Source of the DNA: Geosiphon pyriformis | Lineage: Eukaryota; Glomeromycota; Glomeromycetes; Archaeosporales; Geosiphonaceae | Assembly: GCA_016748015.1 (NCBI GenBank) | Contig: JAAOMT010000571.1 | Coordinates: 685,095 to 749,094, forward strand | DNA length: 64,000 bases | Reading direction: 5' to 3' | Part shown: piece after piece, positions 56,721 to 64,000 of the stretch | Numbering within the stretch: position 1 is the stretch's first letter | How the letters are laid out: the number at the start of each line of letters is the position of its first letter | Made by a program: the position numbers and the translations under genes | The notes under the pieces: generated by a model | What the model saw: the letters and a program-made list of their open reading frames with translations, nothing else | Database searches by the model: none | What the model was told of the DNA's origin: nothing

Positions 56721-57099
56721 TCAATGCATATCAGTTTGGGTTGGCGATAGGTCAATAATTGTTGTTAACTGTAGGTGTATGGGATATAAGTGTTGTTGAC
56801 TTAAGTGTTTTCTTCCTTCCTCTCTTTCCCTTTTCCCTTTTCTTCTTTTTACTCCCAACTCAATGGTTCTTCCTGTTCATTGTCAGTCCAGATCAAATCA
56901 TCTGTTTCCCAGGTCAGTTCCTCTTTTTGCTTTCCCTTAGGGTTGTCGTTCCATGAGAGTATTGGTGGTAGTTCGTTGTGGTCAGCATTGGCCCAGAAAA
57001 CTTGATAAGCTTCCCAGATAGGTTTCTTTTTCTCCTCTTCCAGTTCGATCAATAGTTTTTCTCTTGGAGGAGTCTTGAAATGGCCACACGTGGCCAGTA

Positions 57100-57777
57100 C
57101 ACGTATGTGTCAGCCCTGATATGTTAGCTGAAATTCCTGGGTGTTCCAGTCTAACGTCACATTGACTTTGAATAGCCAGTCATTACCAATGAGAGCTTGG
57201 TATTGAGTGGCTTCCATTACTAGAACTTTAATAGAAGTATGCCATTGACTTTGAAAGGGAAGTCGTCAATTTCGCCGATTGGAGTTTTGGTCGCTCCATT
57301 GGCTGTGATAATTCTGGTGCTGGCAGCTCAATCAACTTGGTGACCTAATTGATCCATGAGTTGTCGTGTGATGATGCTGCCTGCTGAACCACTGTCAAGA
57401 ATCAATTTGAGGAATTGTCTCTCAACTTTGGTGTCAGTGTATATCATGGTGATTGGTTTGGCTTCAAGAGTGGCTTCACTAAATAATGACATTGCAGTTG
57501 TTTCCTCAAATTTGAATGGGAATATAACAGCCAAAGACTTGTCTTTGGTGATGGTAGCAAGTGGGATATTACTAATGAGTGGTTGTTTTTGGGCAAATAC
57601 TAGGTTATTGATTGGGACATCTTCTGGGGTAACCAGAAAACTTAAATAATTCTGAGAATTCGGGTACTGGGGTTGACTGGCACCCAAATTTCTCTGGCAT
57701 AATCCAGATAATTGCTGTAAAGAACTGGGAATTGGTTGATAGACTACTATTGCCGATCTCCAGCTCTGTTGAATCAT
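57100..57777 (-). pseudogene. Protease of the full family A element
   Basis: The open stretch 57777-57328 ends with FLKLILDSGSAGSIITRQLM, with the Asp-Ser-Gly active loop intact. After a stop the domain continues to about 57150 with a 'LIGNDWLF'-type segment. It would process Gag-Pol. Confidence 0.78.
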
Positions 57778-58054
57778 TCTTGGTCTTTGGGTTCTATTGG
57801 GTGGTAAGCTTTGGAGTGGTGTTTGAATTTGTTGAGGTTAATAGATTATTTGTGGCTGTGGTTGTTGATAAATTACTTGTGGCTGCAGTTGATAGATTGG
57901 AGCTTGATACACCAGAGATTGATAGACTGATAACTGTATCACTAGTAGGTAAGCAGGTTGGTTTTAATTTGGGTATTGATTCAGAGTTTGGAACCAGTGA
58001 TTGGGGTTTCGATATTGGTTTCCCAATTATTGGTTATTTAAACACTGGTAACAG

Positions 58055-59811
58055 TCAATTTGGATATGTCCTTGTTTACCACAATAGTGGCAGATACACA
58101 TTTCCTGTTGCCATTGTTGATTGGTTAATGAAGATAAATGTGGCTGATTTTGGGCATGATTAAAGTTTTCTTGATTATTGTGTTATTGTGGAGGCTGATA
58201 AATGGTGTGATTGTCAGCTAAGTATCCTTCCAATCTCTTATTAATTGATTTACTGAACTTCTCTAATTTGGAATCCAATTCAGATAATTCGTTCATTACT
58301 AGATTAACAGCTTGGACGTGGTTAGCCTCTGACTCAGCAGATTCAAAATCTCTGGCATATGTGACTGCGTCTTGAAGGGTGCCTGGATGCAATGGACGTA
58401 CATGTTGCAAGATGCTGCTGCACAGGCCATGGATAAACTGGTTGAGTATCTGTGGGGCTGTGAAATAGTTGGCATTAATTGTTTGAATTTGGCACAGATT
58501 TTGATGGAAGCATCCCAGGTAAGTGGTAACTGCTTCAGTTTCTCCTTGTTTCATGGTGGTGAATGTATTGACTAGGCAATTGATGCTGTTATTGTTGCTG
58601 AAATATCTTAGGAATTCTGCTTTGAAGACATTGAAATCTTGTGGTTTATTAACCAAGCTCTAATATCATGAATTGGCAGTATTCTTGAGAAAGTAGGGAA
58701 TGGCTTGCATTGCTTAGGCGTCATTCCATCCATTGGTTGTAATGGCCTTTTCTACATTATTCAGCCATACTTGAGCATCATCCTTTTTGCCAGTAAAATT
58801 GTCAAGTTTTGCAATTGGTGCATAGGCCATTGGATCTAAGTTAGGTGGTTGTGGTGGCTGTTGAAACAGTTGTTGTTGTACTAGTTGTTGGGGTGGTAGT
58901 TGAAGTGGCTGTCATATAGGTTTGACTATAAGATTAATTGGCGGTTGATTGATGACAATTACCGGAGGTAAGTTTTGCTGATTAATTAATTTGGGGTTTG
59001 GATTGTTCTATCTTTGATGATTCGGAGTTTCGATTTCCAAATTTTTTAGATTTAGATTTTGTTGAGTTTGAAAATTTGGGGTTTCAACTTCTGGGTTTTC
59101 AGTGATCAGGTGCTGGTAAGTGAATTCTTAATCCTCTGATTCTTCTTCTTCTTTTTCTGATTCTGCTGCTTCCCATAGATCAGAGATTCCAAAATCTGGT
59201 GGAGGCAGTAGTAATCGAAGTCCTGATGGGATTGATGATTATGAATTAAATCCCTCAAAGTATTTGCCGTATGGTCCTAATAATTTTGTTTTCCTTTGTC
59301 TACTTTAGAATGGGAATCGTCCAAATGCTGATGTTGCAGTTAATGGGAATGTGTCTGCTGATGATATGTTGATGGCGCTTCCAGATATATAGTGATAGGA
59401 TGGGTTGCTTGGGGATTCAATTCTGTTTTTCTTCCAAGTAGGTGGCTGTATTTTTCTGGATGTTACTGCTGGTGTTTGTAGTTTTCCCTTGCCTTTACTA
59501 GCATATGTAATTAGATATCTTTGTTGAGTGTGGTGTTCAATTTCTTTGTTAATCTTAGTAATAATAGATGTGAAATTATGATTTGTTGATAGATTGGTGT
59601 TTTGAATTAACTCCTTATAGAAAGTTTTTCTTGCTGATTTAGTATTCACTGGTGTTCCTAATAAAAAGGAAATCTTTTCATTGACGTAGAAATTGAAGGC
59701 TGATTTGGCAGATATATGATTGTGGTTTAATCCCAAGTATTGACAATAGTGTTGAAATAAGGATTTTGCGAATCCTAAATAGTTTGCTCCTATATTTTCT
59801 GATTCTGCCAC
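58055..59811 (-). pseudogene. Gag of the full family A element
   Basis: N-terminal piece 59811-59305 (MAESENIGANYLGFAKSLFQ), core piece 58656-58183 (VNKPQDFNVFKAEFLRYFS, RDFESAESEANHVQAVNLVM) and a complete CCHC knuckle at about 58055-58100 (CHYCGKQGHIQIDC). The pieces are separated by stops; the Pro/Gln-rich linker lies around 58850-59100. Confidence 0.8.
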
Positions 59812-59855
59812 TTTTGGTTTGGTGTTGTCGGTGCTAGTTCTCTGTAGAATTATAC

Positions 59856-59871
59856 CTCACAGGGAGCACCA
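59856..59871 (-). other. Primer binding site of family A
   Basis: CTCACAGGGAGCACCA on the plus strand, 2 bases from the 5' LTR. Identical to the site of family B at 15865-15880; see that entry for the tRNA inference. Confidence 0.8.
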
Positions 59872-59873
59872 AA

Positions 59874-60743
59874 TGTTACAGGTGATTATTTCTGCTGTTG
59901 AATTAAATAACAAACCCATAACTTGGTGCTCAAAAGCTACTTCCATGGATAAGATTCTGCAAGTGTTGTATCTGAAGATTTTGATGGAGTTCTTTATATA
60001 ATGAACAAAGATTCAATAGGGTCGATAGTAGATGTATCTTTCCAAAAGTTTTCCCAATTTCTTTTTCAGTGTGGTGGCCAGATTTAGTCTGACAGTCGTG
60101 CTCTTCTGGTAAGCTATCCAATAATATATAAAATCCTATCTTTATTTTTGGGTCTTTTACCAGGCTATTCTTGACGTTAATAACACAGTGCTTAATCTTT
60201 TTAATCAATTAGTATACAACAACAAAATCAAAGAAAGAAAGAAAATAAAATAAAGAAAATAAAAATAAAGAAAATAGAAAAAATAAGCCAAGACAATTTG
60301 TTAGTATCTTATTAATAGCCGTGATCAAGAGCTATTGTTCCAGCATGGTTAAGTATCAATTACTATTAACATAAAGCGTTGATAGTAGAGAGTGGGTTGA
60401 GATATAAAATAATTATTTATTTGATGATTGGGAACTAGAATGTTGCTTAGATTAAATTTAAACTAAGAGATCTGTCTTTTCAGCTTCTAATCCTACTGCT
60501 ATATATACATAATTGAGATTCCTCAATTCCTCAATTCTTTGTGACAGGAATCCTGCAATTCCTGATGAAAGAAATCCTGGAATTCTGCAATTCTGCAATT
60601 CCTCACTGGGGAATTCTGAAATTTCTGGAATCCTGCAATTCCTCTAAGAGGAATTCTGGAATTCCACATTTACTATGTCTACCTCTAATTGGCTAATATT
60701 TACTGACTAATAATACTATATTTCCTATATTCTATGAGTAACA
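59874..60743 (-). repeat. 5' LTR of the full family A element
   Basis: 870 bases, TGTTACAGG...GAGTAACA. It carries GGAATT/AATTCC repeats at about 60525-60665 and an AAAGAAAGAAA-type purine stretch near 60230-60290 also present in the partner LTR. Confidence 0.9.
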
Positions 60744-61700
60744 TCACTATTATTGGCCTACCTTGAGAAAAGACATTGCTGAATACATTAAAACTTGTGA
60801 TATCTGCCAAAGAAAAGGCAAATCCAATTGCAAAGAAGATATCCATCCAATCTCTGTTGGTCAATCATTTGACAAAATTGGGATGTTGTTGGACCTTTAA
60901 CAATCATTCCTGATGGCAACAAATATATTATCACAGCTACCAACTATTTTACAAAGTGGGTAGAAGCAAGAGCCACCTCAGACTAAACAGCAGTCTCAAT
61001 AGCCAATTTCATTTATAAAGATATCATTTGCCATTATGACTGCCCCAAAGAACTTTTATCTAATAGAGGAAGAGCTTTTCTCAATACACTGGTTGAAGAA
61101 CTTTGTAAAAAAATGGGAATATGTCATAAACTTTTCTCTTCTTATTACCCCCAAACAAATGGCCTAGTGAAACATTTCAATAGAACATTATGTGAAACCC
61201 TAGCCAAAACCAGTAAAGAAACAAACTTATGGGACAAAGTACTGTTTTCAGCTTTGTTTGCTTATAGAACTGTGAATCATGACATAACAAGTTATGAACC
61301 TTTTTATTTGCTCTATGAATGCATAACAATACTACCAATAGAAACTAACATTGAAACAATACTCTTTAAAGAGATCACAATAGGAAATTATAAAGACATT
61401 TTGCAAAGAAGACTTGGTACTATTCTTGACTCCTTGGTAAAAGCACAAATAATTGCTTTTAAAAAGATAAAACAGTTTCAAAAAAAGCTTAAGAAAAAAA
61501 AAACCTATAAAACACTTTCTTTAAGTGTTGGTGACTTGGTACTAGAATATCATTCTAACAGAAACAATGTTTATGGTAATAAATTTTCTAGCTGGTGGAA
61601 AGGACCCTTTATAGTCAACAAAGTCTTAAACAATGGTTCTTATATTCTTCAAGATCAATTTAGAACAATCTTCAATGATCGTCCTGTTCATGATATATGA
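60744..61700 (+). pseudogene. Integrase of the partial family B element
   Basis: Better preserved than the copy at 10425-11462. Early part (60744-61110) is broken, with CDICQRKGKSNCKEDIHPI (intact CxxC) and ITATNYFTKWVEARATSD. The stretch 61113-61700 is open for 195 codons: KLFSSYYPQTNGLVKHFNRT, then the C-terminal GPF module WWKGPFIVNKVLNNGSY. The catalytic Glu position in the helix after NGLV is Lys. Confidence 0.82.
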
Positions 61701-61822
61701 CTTAAGAAATATCATAAACAACTTGATTGGCTGCCTGTTGTGATAATACCAACTCAATTGATCAATAAAAATCAAGTATAAATAAATGTACTATTCCCAA
61801 AACAGAGATATCTTCAATCAAC

Positions 61823-62479
61823 ATGAACAATTATTTTCTGGATCAAAACATTCAAAACGCTTTCTATACTCTCCATAAGAATTAGATCAAAAACTATCCA
61901 AATGCTACTTTGACCATCAGAAAACAAACAACCATAACTGATAACAGTGGAACATATACTGTTATTAGACCAAAGAAAACTACTACCAAAAGAGAAAGAA
62001 TTGGTAGCAAAATGGATAAATATCTGTTGGAAAGTATAACAGCAGCTATACTTCCACCTTTCAACACAATTGGAAAAACACTTTAAGAAATCTTACTCAT
62101 AGACAAAAACTTGTCATATGGAAGGCAATTAAAACTCTATGGTCACCTTGGTAAAATTATAGAGAATATGAAACTCATGAAGAAAACAACTTCAGAGATA
62201 CAGGCAGAAATTTTGGGCATTATATAGTTAGATGTCCAAAGAGTTTTAACTATTGCTAAAAGAGCCAAAACTCTAATATAAAGATTTAGTCTCTTGGATA
62301 CAAAACTCATTTCACCTCAAGTGTTATATACCTTATCCACAAAAGACTTCAACAAACTAGTTAGCTTTGAGTTAGATAAAACCCTTCCAATAGATTACAC
62401 CATAAATAGCTTGATTTTGCTGGAGCTCAATCTCTTTGGAGAGGATGATGTTATAGTTGAAACTTATACTTCTTATTAA
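61823..62479 (+). pseudogene. Extra reading frame after integrase, family B (function unknown)
   Basis: 657 bases (218 codons plus stop) with constant frame from MNNYFLDQNIQNAFYTLHKN to the terminal ETYTSY, but interrupted by a few stops (for example after TIGKTL). Segments shared with the other B copy: KMDKYLLESITAA, NLSYGRQLKLYGHLGKII, SEIQAEILG. The last 60-codon piece (62294-62479) is open: LISPQVLYTLSTKDFNKLVS. Lys-rich, no Cys pattern, no membrane segment. The stop lies 31 bases inside the 3' LTR. I recognise no family. Confidence 0.6.
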
Positions 62480-63137
62480 AAATTACATGTATTAGCCACT
62501 GATGTCACATAAATTAGCCACTCTATTTTTAGTAAGTAATCATTGATCTGATCAATGACCTAACCATTAACCTAATCATTAACTTAGTCATTGATCTGAT
62601 CATTGACCACTTTTAACAGTTATATAAGTGATGAATCTCTTAGCTATAGAAAAGCATATAAGAATAAAAAAAATAAAGAAATAAAATAACAACTTCATCT
62701 CAATACTTCTTTTATCACTAATTTCTCTTTTTCTACCTTCAAGTATCTGAACATCTTAAAGATAAAAAACTACTTGTTGGCATTTACTTATTCTTTTCCT
62801 GAAACATGTAATTGTAACATTTAAAGATTATTAAATAAAACGTGACTGAAGAGCACATCTGATACTTGATATTAAATTCTAAGAGTGCTGACGTAAAGCA
62901 TAGAATTATACCAAGTGTAATTATTTGTTGACAGTACAGACTATTCTTTTACCTTCAGATTCCCCAGTTATCTTTGAAAAGTATAGTAACTGAGATATTT
63001 TATGAGACTGATCTCACACATTGAATCCATACTTATTTAATTTGCTCTTTGAAGTTGAATTCCCTTTGATTTCTTTTATCACTCTACAATCTTGTTCTTT
63101 TTTGCTATCTGTTAGCTTGTTACTCCAATCTGTAACA
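62449..63137 (+). repeat. 3' LTR of the partial family B element
   Basis: 689 bases, TGTTATAG...CTGTAACA, reverse complement of the LTR at 8883-9572. The short tandem array (ATTGATCTGATC-type units) is at about 62548-62608. Confidence 0.9.
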
Positions 63138-63403
63138 ATACCAATTGTGATTATGATCAACATAATCAGAAGTAGATTAATTGATTACATTTCTTAATAA
63201 CTACTTTTAATCATTAATCGCAGATCTGGAATGTTAGATTGTTCTAATAAGAGCATATAAGAATTTTGGAGCATAACAAAGTCTGTTGTTATTTAATTAC
63301 ATACATCAATCATTTATTTCCATTGATGTTTCTTAGTTTGCTAAGATTTCTTTATATCCAACTTAGTTAAACTGTTGGATTGTGCCATATTTTTTTGTTG
63401 TAA
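63138..63403. other. AT-rich, probably internal part of element D
   Basis: No recognisable domain. It lies on the Gag side of the element whose 5' LTR starts at 63698. Confidence 0.35.
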
Positions 63404-63625
63404 TTAGATTGATTGCTGATTATTTATTTTCAGATTGCCAGCTAATTTGTTGATTAAGTGTGATAATATAGGCTTTTTTCGCATGATTTTGATGTTAATT
63501 TCCATTGTATGTATTGTAATTTTTGTATTGAAAAGTGTAAAAATCTTCTGGTAATATTTTCTCCATCTTTGAAAAATAAGCTCCTGTAAATTGTTAAATT
63601 TTTCTTCTTCTCTAGGGAAGATCAA
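63404..63625 (-). CDS. Possible Gag N-terminus of a fourth LTR element ('D')
   Basis: 73-codon frame, MIFPREEEKFNNLQELIFQR, starting about 55 bases inside the primer site, the place where Gag starts in families A and B. Charged, no motif. Assigned by position only. Confidence 0.4.
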   Translation of the reverse strand: MIFPREEEKFNNLQELIFQRWRKYYQKIFTLFNTKITIHTMEINIKIMRKKPILSHLINKLAGNLKINNQQSI

Positions 63626-63680
63626 AGTCCTTTGAGATATCTAAAAGTCATTAAAATGTTTATAGTTGTCTCCATACTAA

Positions 63681-63695
63681 CAACAAGAGGCACCA
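63681..63695 (-). other. Primer binding site of element D
   Basis: CAACAAGAGGCACCA on the plus strand: a tRNA-like 3' end including CCA, 2 bases from an LTR-type TGTTATCAG start. It differs from the A and B primer sites, so another tRNA is used. I could not name it. Confidence 0.5.
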
Positions 63696-63697
63696 TA

Positions 63698-64000
63698 TGT
63701 TATCAGTGGTTTTTGTTAGTATTAGAAAACATTTTTTAGCTCAACTGATAACACACATTATCATGATTATACTACTAACTATAGCATATTATGGGTGTAT
63801 AAACTATTTCAGTAGATGGGAGAATGAAAGAGGGTACATGATAAAGTCATTAAAAGCAAAAGAAAGTATTGTAATTATTATTTGTTTTTGGGCAAGAACC
63901 AGTCTTAGGTATTTAAAAAAGGAAAAAAAAGTCACATCTCTTTATATGTATCAGAAGTGCAACCAGCAACAAGAAGTAAAACCAACTACTCAAAGAAATA
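63698..64000 (-). repeat. Start of 5' LTR of element D, cut by window end
   Basis: Begins TGTTATCAG directly after the primer site and runs to the window edge without an end. A TATATG box with downstream short leader (about 63945) may be the promoter region. Not similar to LTRs A or B. Confidence 0.45.

Larger units (their letters stand above)
50641..60743 (-). mobile_element. Ty3/gypsy family A element with dUTPase domain, full length, degenerate
   Basis: 10.1 kb with both LTRs (50641-51475, 59874-60743), primer site and polypurine tract. Order on the minus strand: Gag, CCHC knuckle, protease, Cys-rich region, dUTPase, reverse transcriptase, RNase H, integrase, and an extra frame before the 3' LTR. 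Flanks: TCCGA on the left and TCACT on the right are not a target duplication; the left flank is a family A copy in the other orientation and the right flank a family B copy, so the ends were rearranged after or during insertion. Stops and catalytic changes show it is inactive. Confidence 0.9.
60744..63137 (+). mobile_element. Family B Ty3/gypsy element, 3' part only
   Basis: Plus-strand partial copy. It begins inside the integrase zinc region (HYYWPTL...) exactly at the end of the A LTR and continues through integrase, the extra reading frame and polypurine tract to a full 3' LTR (62449-63137). The 5' part is not in the window. Confidence 0.85.

Noticed and set aside
61823-62479. Envelope gene making family B an errantivirus-like element
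   Set aside because: No signal peptide, no membrane helix and no Cys pattern; position alone is not enough.

Overview
The window looks like nuclear DNA of a fungus with a repeat-swollen, AT-rich genome. An arbuscular mycorrhizal fungus (Glomeromycotina, Rhizophagus-like) is my best guess. This rests on intron-dense genes with GT-AG introns of about 60-90 bases, fungal versions of SEC13, MPC2 and zuotin, a large surrounding mass of Ty3/gypsy and LINE relics, and remembered similarity of the transposon proteins to that group. The species is inferred, not proven.

Layout: (1) 1-17942 is a nested transposon block. A very decayed, minus-strand Ty3/gypsy element of family A (here 'C') runs from the window edge to 17942. 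A younger minus-strand element of another family ('B', 8883-16660) sits six bases inside its 5' LTR, flanked by a 4-bp target duplication. (2) About 18540-37300 is a compact, CpG-containing gene island with seven genes: SEC61 beta (+), SEC13 (-), an HSL-type alpha/beta hydrolase (+), the gamma-tubulin-complex factor MZT1 (-), mitochondrial pyruvate carrier MPC2 (+), an F-box protein (-), the ribosome-associated J-protein zuotin/DNAJC2 (+), plus an eighth, a ZMIZ/PIAS-type SP-RING SUMO ligase with a 43-glutamine tract (+). Most are arranged as divergent pairs sharing short promoters (SEC13/hydrolase, MZT1/MPC2, F-box/ZUO1) and convergent tails. I resolved exon structures by eye, and the summed exon lengths are multiples of three in every case. 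(3) About 37600-64000 is again transposons: a hAT-like 5' remnant, a degraded RNase H-bearing LINE (-), a LINE ORF1 fragment (+), a 5' piece of a family A element (+), a full-length family A element (-) with both LTRs, the 3' part of a family B element (+), and the start of a fourth LTR element (-) cut by the window end.

Family A elements are unusual. Between protease and reverse transcriptase they carry a Cys-rich, multi-zinc-ribbon region followed by a dUTPase domain, and they have an extra reading frame after integrase. Family B has its own conserved 218-residue reading frame after integrase that ends inside the 3' LTR. All copies look dead: the reverse transcriptase catalytic pair is Asp-Asn instead of Asp-Asp in A, B and the LINE. 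The transposon compartments are almost devoid of CpG, and decay is dominated by C-to-T/G-to-A transitions, in sharp contrast to the gene island. No rRNA, convincing tRNA or CRISPR was seen.
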